From: CAIWXH01 sp964555675
GTDB lineage: Bacteria > Chloroflexota > Chloroflexia > Chloroflexales > Chloroflexaceae
Assembly: GCA_964555675.1 (NCBI GenBank)
Contig: CAZKTU010000073.1
Coordinates: forward strand, 1 to 26,192
DNA length: 26,192 nucleotides
Direction of reading: 5' to 3'
The notes under the pieces were generated by a model. The model was not told the DNA's origin and made no database searches. It saw only the letters and a list, made by a program, of their open reading frames with translations. Position numbers and translations under genes: made by a program. Below, piece after piece: positions 14,868 through 24,712 of this stretch (the stretch's first letter is position 1; each line of letters opens with the position of its first letter).

Positions 14868-15305
14868 CGCTTCGTGCAGCCTGGCGATGTGCCACTCGAG
14901 GGCGAGCAGGTAGCCGCGCCAGCCGAGCCCGGCGATCTGCCCGGTGACTACGGGCGCCACCACCGAGGTGTGCCGAAAGGGCTCGCGCTTGTAGACGTTC
15001 GAGAGATGCACCTCGACGATCGGGGCGCTTAGGGCCGCCAGGGCGTCGCGCAGCGAGAGCCCGTAGTGGGTCAGCGCCCCCGGGTTGATGATCACCCCCG
15101 CCGCCGTCCAACCCTCCCCTTGCAGGAAGTCGACCAGCACACCCTCGTGGTTCGACTGCAGGCTCATCAGGCGCAGGCCGGCCTCGGCCGCCCGCGCCGC
15201 CAGAGCCTCGTCGATCTCGGCCAGGGTCGTGCTCCCGTAGATCGCGGGTTCGCGCCGGCCGAGCATGTTCAGGTTGGGGCCGTGCAAGACGACGATCGTC
15301 TCCAT
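14862..15305 (-). CDS. aroQ: Type II 3-dehydroquinate dehydratase
   Basis: This 147-residue enzyme dehydrates 3-dehydroquinate to 3-dehydroshikimate, the third step of the shikimate pathway, and normally forms a cytosolic dodecamer. GPNLNMLGRREP is at 9-20, the catalytic Tyr is Y23, INPGALTHYG is at 73-82, and EVHLSNVYKREPFRH at 98-112 holds catalytic H100. Length and motif order are standard. A GAGGAG ribosome site overlaps the stop of the giant beta-helix gene just upstream, with nine bases between the two genes, so it is probably translated from that long transcript. No other aro gene is in the window, and the pairing with surface proteins is unusual. Confidence 0.95.
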   Translation of the reverse strand: METIVVLHGPNLNMLGRREPAIYGSTTLAEIDEALAARAAEAGLRLMSLQSNHEGVLVDFLQGEGWTAAGVIINPGALTHYGLSLRDALAALSAPIVEVHLSNVYKREPFRHTSVVAPVVTGQIAGLGWRGYLLALEWHIARLHEAG

Positions 15306-15314
15306 CTCCGCTCC

Positions 15315-18300
15315 TCAGCGCTGGATCTGTGGCAAGTAGGTCTTCAGCCGGGCCGGCGGCAGCGGCGGCTCGGCCTCGCCCAGAGCCGTAAGCACCAGGT
15401 CGACGCTCGCGCGTACCGTGCCGTCGCTGCTCGAGCGGGCCTCGATCTTCAGGTTCCTCACCGTGCCCGAGTCGACGCCCGCGCCGACCCTGATCTTCAC
15501 CGAGACCCTGGCCGGGTCGCCGGTGTTCACGCCGACGACACTCTGGCCGAGGATCACATCCCAGTTGGCGTCCTCGCCGGTCACCACCAGGCTGAAGAAG
15601 TCGTAGGCGCTGCCGCTGTTGAAGACGGTCAGGCTGTCGAGGCTGGTGGTCACCCCGGGCTGCACCCCGCGCACCTGCGATGACGAGAGCGTAAGGCCCA
15701 CCACCAGGGGCACGTCGACGGTGTCGAGCGAGGTATCGAAGACCGTCTCGTCACCGACCAGTTCGGCCCGCACGCCAATGAAGTTACGCGCGCCGGCCTC
15801 GGCGCTCGGCTTGACCGAGACGCGCACCTGCACCGGCAGGCTGGCCCCCGGCGCCAGGCTGACCAGATCGGGCGAGACCTCGACCTGCCAGCCGAGGCTG
15901 TTGTCCGCCGAGAGCTGGAAGCTCCCCTGCTCGGAGCCCAGGTTGGTCAGGGTGTGGGTCAGGACGACGGTCGTGTTGGGGCGGCCGTCGCCGGCGGCGT
16001 TCTCGGGGCTGAGCAGCACGCCGAAGGCCGGGCCGATCCCCGTCACCGCGGTGGAGGTGTCCAGGGGCGCGCCCGAGCCGTCGCCGACGAATAGTCGCAC
16101 CGTGGTGGTGTTGGTGACACCCGGGGCGGCGGCGAGGGGCGCGGTCACACTCACGGTCAGGGTGGCGGTCAGCCCGGGCTGCACCACCAGGGTCGGCACA
16201 TCGCTTGCCGCCGAGCTCCAGCCAGCGGCGCTGTCGGCGGTATCGACGGTGTACGAGACGGGCGTGGTGCCGGTGTTGAGCACGGTAAAGACGTGGGCGA
16301 CGGTGCCGCCGGCGTCGACATTGCGCCGCCCGCCCGCCGACAGGTCGCCGCCGACGATGCTGTCGAGGGTAGCGGTGTCGGTGACACTCTTGCTCGGCCC
16401 GCCGCCCTGGCCCGTCGCGGTCAGGGTGATCGTGGTGCTCGCGCCGCCGATGATGGTGGGGCCGGGCTGGGCGCTCACCACGACGGTGCGGGGCGTATTC
16501 ACGGGCAGGGCGCTCACCACGGTCGGCGAGACGCTCACCGTCCAGCCGCTGTCGCTCGAGAGGGCCGTGAGGTCGAAGCTGTCGGGGGCGTTGCCGGTGT
16601 TGGTCAGGGTGTGGGTGAAGGTCACCACCTGGCCCGGGCCGACGGTAGCGGCGAGCCCGTCGGGCGCCAACTCGAGGCTGCGCACGACCGCGACGTTGAC
16701 CGTATTCACGGCTGTAGCAGTCACATCGGGCACGGTCGGCGGGTTATTGAAGGCCGTGGCCGAGATGCCCAGGTCGACCGGGCCACCCGGCGCGCCCTCG
16801 GGCACGATCGCCTCGACGACGAAGGTGCAGGTCGCGCCCGCGGCCAGGGTGTCCGTGCCGCTCGGGCAGGTTGTGGTGATGACGCTGCTGCTCCAGCCGG
16901 CCGGCGTGCCGGTGACCGGGCCGATGGCGACGCGGGCGGCGGCATTGCCAGTGTTGGTCAGGGTATTGGTGAAGGTGACCGCTGTGCCGCCGGCGACCGG
17001 GCTGACCGGGTCGAGGGAGGGTAGGCCGGGGGCGATCGCCAGGGCCCCGCCGCCGGTGACGTTGACGGTCACATTACGGGTCTGGGGCGCAGGCGGGCTG
17101 GCGCCGCCCGTGGCCGAGGCGGTGATCACCGAGGTGTAGGCGCCCTCGAGGGTGCCCGAGGGGACGCTGTAGGTCACGGTGACGGCGGCGGTCGCCCCGG
17201 CGGGCAGGTTAGCCAGCGAGGGCGCGCTGGTCACCGCCGCGGTGAGGGGCGGGGCGACGACGGGCAGGGGCGGGGCGGCGACCACGCTGAAGCTATCGGC
17301 GGCGTTGCCGGTGTTGGTCAGGGTATAGCTGAAGCTGAGGCTCGAACCGGCGGGGGTCGAGGCCGTCTCGGCGGCGTTGGGCGTGAAGCTGAAGCTGCGC
17401 GAGACCGGGGTGACGATGAAGTCGCTCTGGGTCACCACGGCGGGCGGCGAGGCGCCCTGCACACTCACCTGGAAGGTCAGGGTGACGGGGACAGTCGGCG
17501 GGGCCCCCGTGGGCGTGTTGACCACGATCGCGAGGGGGCTGGTGGCGCCTGGCCCGATCTGCACACTCTGCGGGGTCACCGAGGCGATATTCCAGCCGCT
17601 CGGCACGCTCCCCACAAAGGTGGGCGTGCTGACCAGGAAGGTGCCTATGAGGTCGCCGGTGTTGGTGATGGTGTGGTTGAAGGTCACGGTCGCGCCGGTA
17701 CGCTGCTCGGTGAGCGGGCCGGAAACCGCCGGCTGGGCCGGGTTGACCGTGGCGACCTGGGGCGTGGTGGTATCGCGGACCACGTTCGAGCCCTGGACTC
17801 CGGCGAAGACCTGCACGTCGGTGAGGTCGGCGGGCGAGCCGGCCAAGGTGCCCTCGGGCACGCGCACGCTCACCGCGAAGTCGGCCGAGCCATTGGCCGG
17901 CACGGTCACCAGGGCGGGGGCCGAGGCCCAGTCGCGGCTCGAGGTGAAGACCACGGTGTAGGTCAGGGCGACCGGGGCGCTGTGGCTAATGGTGTGGGTA
18001 TAGACGGTGGTGGCGCCGGGGGCGACGTTGCGGCTCGGATTGGCCGCCGCGCTGAGGCTGAAGACGAGCGGCTGGCAGGGGCCAGGGTTGCCGCTGTCGA
18101 GCAGGGCGCTAAAGGGCGAGGTGTTGCCCGAGGCGTCGGTGACGGTCGCCGTCAGGTAGCGCTGGCAGACCGTCAGGGGGACGCTGAAGGCGCCGCTGCC
18201 GTTGGTGGTGCCCGCAGTGAGGTAGACCGGGCCCTCGCCGGCCTCCGAGGACTGGCTAGTCGTGAAGACCTCGACCGTACAGTTGTTACAGCTGCTCGCG

Positions 18301-20561
18301 CCAGTCAGGTTGCCCGCGGAGACGGCAAGGCCGGTGGGCGCCGCGCGGTTGCCGTTGCCGCCGTTGAAGAGGAAGATGCCACCGCGGTCGACCGCGCTGA
18401 AGATGCGGTCGCCGGCGTTATACTGGGTCGTATTGCGCGAGAGGCGCACCCCGGTCGAGGTATCGACCACGATGCCGTAGGTGCCGCTCTCGCCGTTGCG
18501 CACCACCCGGTTGTCCTCGACCACATTGTTGCTGGCGGCGGTAGTGCCCGAGCCAATCCTGATGCCGCCGTAGACGGTCGCGGTATTCTCTTCGGCGGCA
18601 TTGTAGGCCACCAGGTTCGCGCTGATCGTATTGCCCGAGCCGCGGAAGAGCCTGATGCCCTCGGCGAGGTTGCGCGGGGCGACGATCTGGTTGGCCAGAG
18701 GGTAGCTGGCGAAGAAGATCTCGCCGCTGGCGGGCGCGCCGATCCGATTGCCGCTGATCGTCGTGCCGGTGACCTCGCTGCCGGCAGTCGAGCTGCCGAG
18801 GGTGATGCCCTGATTGAGGCCGCCGATCACATTGTTGCGGATCAGATTGTTGGCGGTCGTGCGCAGGCGAATGCCCTCTTTGTTGCGGGCTTCGGGGCCG
18901 CTCACGTCCGAGGCCGTATTGAGCGCGCTGACGCCGTCGACGGCCACGCCGATATAGTTGCCCTCGATCGTATGGCCGCCGCTGACACAGGCCGCGCCAC
19001 TACAGTTGGTGGCGCCCGCGGCGAGGGGGTTGATCAAAATGCCGCCGGCCACGCCGCCGGTCGCGCCGCCGCTGAAGGCGATGATGTTGCGGTCGGCCGG
19101 GGTCGGACCGCCGACCGTTACGCCGTTGCCGTTCTCGAGGAAGATATTGGCCGAGCCGTTGGCAGTCGTGGCGAGGGTCGAGCTGGTGCCGGTGGGGTTG
19201 GTGCCGAAGAAGTTGCCCTTGATCACCTGGTTGCCGGTGCGCACCCAGAGGCCATAGGTGACATTGGCGCTGACCACATTGCCGGGGCCGACGGTCACCC
19301 TGCCGGCCGAAGCCAGGGTGCCGATGCGCCCGATGTAGATGCCGGCGCCCGCCGAGACCTCGGTGCTCCAGCCATTGGGCTGGCGCGTCCCGCTGCCGTC
19401 GAGGCCGACGTAGTTGTTGGCCACGGTCACGTCGCCCCAGGCGAAGCCGGTGTCGGCCATCTCGATCCCGCGGAAACCGTTGCCGGCGATGATATTGCGC
19501 GCGGCGGCGTCAGCCCCGCCGATGGTTGTGCTGTTCGGGCCGTAGACGCCCGCGTCGCCGACGCGCACGCCGATGCGGTTGGCCAGGCGCACGCCGGCGC
19601 GGCTCACCCCGATGTAGTTGCCGGTGATCGTGGTGCCGGCGGGGATCTGGTCGCTCGTCGCCACCGCGATCTGGCTGGTCAGGTTGATGCCGGCGGCGAT
19701 CGCGCCGACCCGGCTCGAGTTGAAGCCGCCGATCACATTGTTGCTGATCAGAGTGTTGCGGCTGCCGTTGCTGACGCCAATGCCCGAGTCGGCGCCCTCG
19801 GCGTCGAGGCCGGCGGGCAGAGCCTCGCCGGTCGTGGCGGTGCCGATGTAGTTGCCGACGATGCTGTTGCCGTCGACGAGGCCGCCCAGGGTGGTAGTGT
19901 TGACGAGACGGATGCCGCCGGCGCGGTTGCCGCTGATCACATTGCGGTCGGCGGCGCTGTCGGCGCCAATGATATTGTTGCTGGCCCCGTTGCTGATGAA
20001 GACGCCGTAGCGCCGGTTCGAGAGGGCCGCGCTGCCGGCGGGGCTGATGCCGATCCAGTTGCCGTAGAGCCGGTTGTTGTCGCCGCGGGCGGGGAGCGCG
20101 CCCAGGGCGGCCCCATTGATCACGATGCCCATGCCCGCCGAGTCGTCGTTCAGCGAGTTGGCGAAGTTGTAGATCACCAGGCCGCGGATGACATTGTTGC
20201 TCGAGCGGATGATCAGGCCGTTGGCGTCGCCGGCGGACGAGCCGTTGATCGCGACGGCGTGGCTCGTGCCCGCATCAATCGTCGTAGCGTCGTCGGTCAG
20301 CTGGGGCAGCTCGGACTGGGGCGCAATCTCGCCCGTGACGCTGAAGGTGATCGTATTCGCGCCGGCCGTCTCGTTCGCCAGGCGAATCGCCTCGCGTAGC
20401 GAGCAGCCGTCGCCGCCACAGGCGCCGGCGATGTTATTGTCGACGTCGGTCAGATTGCTGACCACGAAACTCTGGGCCTGGGTGGGCCGGGCCGCGGGCA
20501 GCGCCGCGAGAAGCAGCGCCACCAGCACGGCCAGGCGAAAGCGACGAATGATGCGCGCCAC
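15315..20561 (-). CDS. Giant secreted CSLREA/beta-helix protein with eight Ig-like modules
   Basis: The 1748-residue protein has a signal peptide (Arg-rich start, hydrophobic 10-21, cleavage likely near PTQAQ at 30). The CSLREAI motif lies at 53-59, with a nearby C48. A right-handed parallel beta-helix follows to about 740, with many NxIGG, GNxIG and NVI turns. A small Ig-like domain with a Cys pair (about 750-828) precedes about eight tandem 110-120-residue Ig/NEW3-like modules (829-1735), many with an HTLTNTGN-like motif. It ends in LKTYLPQIQR. It is probably a cell-surface or matrix protein; adhesion or sheath formation is inference. The start is GTG at 20561, with GGAGG nine bases ahead. 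It lies 30 bases after the other beta-helix gene and nine before aroQ. Confidence 0.88.
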   Translation of the reverse strand: MARIIRRFRLAVLVALLLAALPAARPTQAQSFVVSNLTDVDNNIAGACGGDGCSLREAIRLANETAGANTITFSVTGEIAPQSELPQLTDDATTIDAGTSHAVAINGSSAGDANGLIIRSSNNVIRGLVIYNFANSLNDDSAGMGIVINGAALGALPARGDNNRLYGNWIGISPAGSAALSNRRYGVFISNGASNNIIGADSAADRNVISGNRAGGIRLVNTTTLGGLVDGNSIVGNYIGTATTGEALPAGLDAEGADSGIGVSNGSRNTLISNNVIGGFNSSRVGAIAAGINLTSQIAVATSDQIPAGTTITGNYIGVSRAGVRLANRIGVRVGDAGVYGPNSTTIGGADAAARNIIAGNGFRGIEMADTGFAWGDVTVANNYVGLDGSGTRQPNGWSTEVSAGAGIYIGRIGTLASAGRVTVGPGNVVSANVTYGLWVRTGNQVIKGNFFGTNPTGTSSTLATTANGSANIFLENGNGVTVGGPTPADRNIIAFSGGATGGVAGGILINPLAAGATNCSGAACVSGGHTIEGNYIGVAVDGVSALNTASDVSGPEARNKEGIRLRTTANNLIRNNVIGGLNQGITLGSSTAGSEVTGTTISGNRIGAPASGEIFFASYPLANQIVAPRNLAEGIRLFRGSGNTISANLVAYNAAEENTATVYGGIRIGSGTTAASNNVVEDNRVVRNGESGTYGIVVDTSTGVRLSRNTTQYNAGDRIFSAVDRGGIFLFNGGNGNRAAPTGLAVSAGNLTGASSCNNCTVEVFTTSQSSEAGEGPVYLTAGTTNGSGAFSVPLTVCQRYLTATVTDASGNTSPFSALLDSGNPGPCQPLVFSLSAAANPSRNVAPGATTVYTHTISHSAPVALTYTVVFTSSRDWASAPALVTVPANGSADFAVSVRVPEGTLAGSPADLTDVQVFAGVQGSNVVRDTTTPQVATVNPAQPAVSGPLTEQRTGATVTFNHTITNTGDLIGTFLVSTPTFVGSVPSGWNIASVTPQSVQIGPGATSPLAIVVNTPTGAPPTVPVTLTFQVSVQGASPPAVVTQSDFIVTPVSRSFSFTPNAAETASTPAGSSLSFSYTLTNTGNAADSFSVVAAPPLPVVAPPLTAAVTSAPSLANLPAGATAAVTVTYSVPSGTLEGAYTSVITASATGGASPPAPQTRNVTVNVTGGGALAIAPGLPSLDPVSPVAGGTAVTFTNTLTNTGNAAARVAIGPVTGTPAGWSSSVITTTCPSGTDTLAAGATCTFVVEAIVPEGAPGGPVDLGISATAFNNPPTVPDVTATAVNTVNVAVVRSLELAPDGLAATVGPGQVVTFTHTLTNTGNAPDSFDLTALSSDSGWTVSVSPTVVSALPVNTPRTVVVSAQPGPTIIGGASTTITLTATGQGGGPSKSVTDTATLDSIVGGDLSAGGRRNVDAGGTVAHVFTVLNTGTTPVSYTVDTADSAAGWSSAASDVPTLVVQPGLTATLTVSVTAPLAAAPGVTNTTTVRLFVGDGSGAPLDTSTAVTGIGPAFGVLLSPENAAGDGRPNTTVVLTHTLTNLGSEQGSFQLSADNSLGWQVEVSPDLVSLAPGASLPVQVRVSVKPSAEAGARNFIGVRAELVGDETVFDTSLDTVDVPLVVGLTLSSSQVRGVQPGVTTSLDSLTVFNSGSAYDFFSLVVTGEDANWDVILGQSVVGVNTGDPARVSVKIRVGAGVDSGTVRNLKIEARSSSDGTVRASVDLVLTALGEAEPPLPPARLKTYLPQIQR
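15360..18075 (-). repeat. Tandem Ig-like module repeats within the giant protein
   Basis: About eight diverged units of roughly 330-360 bases follow each other. The DNA run around TTGCC(G/A)GTGTTGGTCAGGGT recurs at about 16591, 16945 and 17305, spaced 354 and 360 bases apart, encoding the TNTGNA turn. Tandem duplication followed by drift explains this; recombination between units could change module number. Confidence 0.7.
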
Positions 20562-20591
20562 AGCAGCTACCTCCCCCCGGGCCGGGGCTCC

Positions 20592-23500
20592 TTACCGGCG
20601 AACGAACGGCATCCAGATCCTGGGCGCCTTCAGGCCGCGGGTGACGTTGATATAGTCCACGACGGTCGCCGAGCCGATCGTCTCATTGGTCGTCTGGTTG
20701 CGCAACGAGAGGTTGACCACCTCGCGGTTGCCCGGCAGGGCGCGCCGGTCGACCGTCACGACGGCGGCGAACTGGGCCTGCTGGAAGCGGTTTTCGCCGA
20801 CGACGGTCTGGGTGTCGAGGCTGAAACAGCCGTTGGCGTCGACCACGAAGCCGTCGGTGCGCGACTCGAAGCGCACCGTGCTGCCCAGGTTGGTCGACCA
20901 GATGAAGCAGAAGCGCGTCGGCGCGTTGCTCAGGTTCTGGACGAAGTGAGTGAAGACCACCGCCTCGCCCGCGGCCCCGTCCTGCTCCTGGTCGCCGTCG
21001 GTGATCGCCGCGTCGGGGTCGAGGTCGACCTGGGTCGTATCGGTGAAGGTGGTTGTGACCGGGCCGAAGCCGCCCGTCGGCGAGAGGGGCACGGTGGCCG
21101 TGACGAAGGTCTTCGCCTCGACCGGGTTGCCCTGGGGATCGGTCACCTGGGCGCCCTGGGGCACGGTCACGTCGACGCGCACGCGGGTCTCGCCGCCCGG
21201 GGTGAGCGTGAACGAGCGGGTGTTGACGGTGGTCACCCACAGGCCGGTCTGGCCGACCGGGTCGAGGGTGGTGTCCGTAAGGTCGACCGTCACCGTGACA
21301 TTGCCGTCGTTGCGCACGACGTGGGTGTGGGGCACCGTCTCGGTCGGCCGGGCCTTGCCCAGGCTGACGGTCGGGGTGACCACGAGGACGGGCCGCGGCA
21401 GCACGGTGGTCTCGAGGCGCACCGACTGCGAGAGGGTGCTGCCCTCTTTGACCACCGTAACCGTGGTCACGTCGGTGGTGCCGGCCCTGACATTGGCGTC
21501 CGAGCCCCTGGGCAGGGTGAGCGTGACGGTGATCAGCCGGGCGCCGCCCGCCTCGAGGGGCGTCGGCGTGGTGAAGATCGTATTGGTGACCGGGCTGGTC
21601 ACGATGCCCCAGCGGGCCAGGGTGCCCGTGGTGCGCAGGCTGAGGCCGGTGGCGTCGAGCGAGCCGGTGTTGGAGAGGCGCAGGGTGTAGGTGACGATGT
21701 CGCCGGGGGCCGCGCTGAGGTTCCCGGTCAGGTTCGTCAGGCTCAGGCCCGAGCTGACCGGGAAGACGGCGTACTCGGAGCTATTGCCGAAGCCGTCGGT
21801 GGCCACAAGCAGCAACTGCGAGCCGGGCGCGCCGACGCCGCCGACCAGCTGGCGAGTGAAGCGGCCGCTGGCGTCGACCCCGAAGGTAATTGCCGGCGCA
21901 CTCGAGGTATCGCCGACCAGGCGCGTGCCCACCGTCGTCCAGCCCTGGCCGTCGGCCGCGCCCTCGTTGGGGCGGAAGATCTGGAGGGTACAGGTGACGC
22001 AGGCCGAGACGGGGCTGAGGCCCTGCTCGGTGAGGTTGGTGCTGGTGATCACATAGCCGCTGATAATGCCCTGGTCGGTGACGCGCACCCGCAGCGGGTC
22101 GCTGAAGGTGGTCACGTCGATCGGCGGCGGATCGATATCGTGGTTGGGGTTAGTGAGGCTGCCGGGATCGACCGCGGGCGGGCGCTGGGCGACCGTCAGC
22201 CGGCTGGTGCCGGCCAGGGTGATGCCGGCGGCATTCTCGGTGAGCCGATTGTCGATCATGCGCACACGCCGCGAGTCGCCGGCCACGAGGATGCCCGCCC
22301 CACGGTTGAAGCGCAGGGTATTGGTGAGGATCTGCACATTCGTGATCGGACCGGTGACCGAGATGCCCGGACCGAAAGGCCGCGGCAGGGTCGGGACCGT
22401 CTGGCCGAGGGTCTCCTTCACGCCGCCGATGGTAGCGCCGGTGATCGTCACGGCCGGCGAGGCCTCGATCAGAATGCCCGCGGGGCTGCTGTCGGCCGTG
22501 CCGGCGCCGCCGAAGACGCCGCCGCTCACGACAGTGTTCTGGGCGCCACCGGTGATGCGCAGGGCCTGCAGGGCATTGGCGGCCGGGGCCGTAAAGCCGC
22601 CGCCGGGGGCGCTCTGGATCATGCCGATATTCGAGTTATTGATCGTCGTGCTGAAGGTATTGGTGCCGCTGACGACCAGGCCGGCCGCGGCGTTGGCCGC
22701 GATGAACGAGTCGATCACGAGCGTATTGCGCGAGTCGAAGATCTCGACCCCATTGCCGCCGTTGGGAAGGGTGGCGGTGCGCACGGTGCTAAGGCCGACG
22801 AAGTTCGTGCGCAGCGTGGTGGTCAGGGCGCCGCTGAGGCGCAGACCAAACTGGCCGTTGCCCGAGATGGTATTGCTGGTCAGGGTGCTGCGGGTGGTCG
22901 TCGAGACCCCGACGGTCTCGAGCAGCAGGCCGCCGGCGGTATTGCCCGTGATCGAATTGCTGATCACACTGCTCGCGGTCGCGCCGCGCAGCACCACGCC
23001 CGCCTGCGGGTGACCGGCGACCGTGTTCGAGAGGACCGTCGTATTGCCCGCGTCGAGCAGCTCGACCCCAACGCCGAGGTTGGGCAGCGTGCCGGTGCGC
23101 GCCAGATCGGCGCCGATATAGTTCGACTGGATCGTCGTGGTCAGAGCGCGGCTCACCCGCACGCCGAAGAGGCTATTGCCCGAGATCGTGCTAGTGGTGA
23201 CGGTGGCCGAGCGGGCGTCCTCGATCAGCACGCCGCCGCCGCTGTTGGGCAGATCGTCTGAGGGCGCGCCGGCGCCGGCGATGGGCACGATGCCGATCAG
23301 GGCCCCGGCGACGCGGGTGCTGCTGTTGGCCTCGCCCAACACACTGATGCCCGGCCCGCCGTTGCCGGCGATGCGCAGATCGTTGCCCGTACCTTCGATG
23401 CGGGTATTGGTCACCCCATTGGCGACCAGGATGCCGCCGAGGGCATTGGGGATGGCCGTGCTGCCGCCGGTGCTGGTGCCGACATAGGTGGCCGCATTGA

Positions 23501-24617
23501 TCCTGTTGCCGTTGGGGGTGCTGCCATTGGTGCGCAGGTGGATGCCGTAGCCGCCGTTGCCGCTGATCACCAGGGGGGCCTGGGCGACGCCGCCGATGAG
23601 GTTGTTGCTCGTGCCGTTCTCGAGCTGAATACCGTCGCCGGCGTTGCCGAAGTCGGTGTTCAGCTTATCGATACCGACATAGTTGGCCTGGATCGTCGTG
23701 CTGGTGGTGCCGGTGTCGCGCAGCAGGATGCCGGCCTGCCCGTTGGCGCTGATCACATTGGCCAGGCCGATCTCGGCGCCGCCGATCACATTGTTGGCGC
23801 TCGTCCCGCTGACGCTGATGATCTGGATGCCGTACGAGGTGTTTGGGCGGGACACGATCGTGGTCGAGGGCGCCTGTCGGGCCAGGCCGATGAAGTTATT
23901 CTGAACAAAGTTGCCCGACGAGTTGCGGATGATCACGCCATTCTGGTTGTTGCCGCTGATATAGTTGGCGACCGACTCGCCGCCGGGGCCGCCGATCACA
24001 TTGCCGGTGCCGCCGCCGTCGATGCGGATGCCGCTAAAATTCTGGCCGCCGGTCGGGGTAGCCCCGCTGGAATCGATCCCGATCCAGGAGGTGACGATAT
24101 CATTGCGGTCGCCGGTGATATAGATCGCAGAGCCAAAAAACGGCTCGATGCCGTTGTTCGTGAAGCCGTAGAGGCTCAGGCCGCTGACCTTGCCGTCGTC
24201 GCCGGCGAGCTGTAGGCCGACGGCCTTGCCGTTGCCGTTGATCTCGATCAGCGGAATGCCGAAGTTGGTATTGGCGACCACCTCGACATTATTGGCCGTG
24301 ATCTGGGGCAACTCGGGCTTGGCAGAGTCGAGGGTGAAGACCGTGGCGGCACTTGCGCCGACGGTGAAGTACTGGAAGCTGATCACCTTGGTGTCTGCGG
24401 CCGGAGTGTGATTGTTAGCGGCGGTGATGGCCTGGCGCAAACTACAATCGTCGTTGTCGAGGCTGTTCGTACAGCCCCCCGCGGCGTCGTTATCGACCGT
24501 CGTGTCGACAAAGAACGTCACAGTTGCTGCGGCTGCCTGGCGCGGCGTCATCGCAAACGAGGCCGCCACAAGTGCGATCGCCGACAGCAGGAGAAGGAGT
24601 TGCCTGCGCGGAGCCAT
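20592..24617 (-). CDS. Large secreted CSLREA/beta-helix surface protein (1341 aa)
   Basis: From the ATG at 24617 the protein has a signal peptide (basic start, hydrophobic 7-22, cleavage likely near QAAA at 30), CSLRQAI at 58-64 with a nearby C49, a long parallel beta-helix (about 70-805) of repeated N-x-I-G-G and GNGG turns, a Cys-containing Ig-like domain (about 847-952) and about three Ig/NEW3-like modules with RLSNTGS- and VVRNDGN-type motifs. It ends in LKAPRIWMPFVRR. It has the same plan as its downstream neighbour with fewer modules, so the pair looks like an old duplication. AAGGAG six bases ahead favours ATG 24617 over the GTG at 24620. It is the first gene of a probable three-gene operon. 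Function on the cell surface is inferred. Confidence 0.88.
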   Translation of the reverse strand: MAPRRQLLLLLSAIALVAASFAMTPRQAAAATVTFFVDTTVDNDAAGGCTNSLDNDDCSLRQAITAANNHTPAADTKVISFQYFTVGASAATVFTLDSAKPELPQITANNVEVVANTNFGIPLIEINGNGKAVGLQLAGDDGKVSGLSLYGFTNNGIEPFFGSAIYITGDRNDIVTSWIGIDSSGATPTGGQNFSGIRIDGGGTGNVIGGPGGESVANYISGNNQNGVIIRNSSGNFVQNNFIGLARQAPSTTIVSRPNTSYGIQIISVSGTSANNVIGGAEIGLANVISANGQAGILLRDTGTTSTTIQANYVGIDKLNTDFGNAGDGIQLENGTSNNLIGGVAQAPLVISGNGGYGIHLRTNGSTPNGNRINAATYVGTSTGGSTAIPNALGGILVANGVTNTRIEGTGNDLRIAGNGGPGISVLGEANSSTRVAGALIGIVPIAGAGAPSDDLPNSGGGVLIEDARSATVTTSTISGNSLFGVRVSRALTTTIQSNYIGADLARTGTLPNLGVGVELLDAGNTTVLSNTVAGHPQAGVVLRGATASSVISNSITGNTAGGLLLETVGVSTTTRSTLTSNTISGNGQFGLRLSGALTTTLRTNFVGLSTVRTATLPNGGNGVEIFDSRNTLVIDSFIAANAAAGLVVSGTNTFSTTINNSNIGMIQSAPGGGFTAPAANALQALRITGGAQNTVVSGGVFGGAGTADSSPAGILIEASPAVTITGATIGGVKETLGQTVPTLPRPFGPGISVTGPITNVQILTNTLRFNRGAGILVAGDSRRVRMIDNRLTENAAGITLAGTSRLTVAQRPPAVDPGSLTNPNHDIDPPPIDVTTFSDPLRVRVTDQGIISGYVITSTNLTEQGLSPVSACVTCTLQIFRPNEGAADGQGWTTVGTRLVGDTSSAPAITFGVDASGRFTRQLVGGVGAPGSQLLLVATDGFGNSSEYAVFPVSSGLSLTNLTGNLSAAPGDIVTYTLRLSNTGSLDATGLSLRTTGTLARWGIVTSPVTNTIFTTPTPLEAGGARLITVTLTLPRGSDANVRAGTTDVTTVTVVKEGSTLSQSVRLETTVLPRPVLVVTPTVSLGKARPTETVPHTHVVRNDGNVTVTVDLTDTTLDPVGQTGLWVTTVNTRSFTLTPGGETRVRVDVTVPQGAQVTDPQGNPVEAKTFVTATVPLSPTGGFGPVTTTFTDTTQVDLDPDAAITDGDQEQDGAAGEAVVFTHFVQNLSNAPTRFCFIWSTNLGSTVRFESRTDGFVVDANGCFSLDTQTVVGENRFQQAQFAAVVTVDRRALPGNREVVNLSLRNQTTNETIGSATVVDYINVTRGLKAPRIWMPFVRR

Positions 24618-24712
24618 CACGAACTCCTTACGCCGCAGTCAGCGCGGCGGCTATAGAATCGGGCGAAACAGACATGAGGTGTGAAAGGATCGTGGCACTA
24701 GTACGCGCCGCT

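Noticed and set aside
17673..20399. 908-residue open frame on the plus strand
   Set aside because: It is the mirror of the beta-helix gene, with repetitive ADxxAxD text and no start signals; the minus-strand reading has signal peptide and known motifs.
20946..23261. 771-residue open frame on the plus strand
   Set aside because: It lies opposite the other beta-helix gene and has the same low-complexity antisense character.
15315..24617. Recurrent GATCACATTG-type runs, first taken for a CRISPR-like or dispersed repeat
   Set aside because: They are irregularly spaced and in frame, coding for the NVIGG turns of the beta-helix; they are protein repeats.
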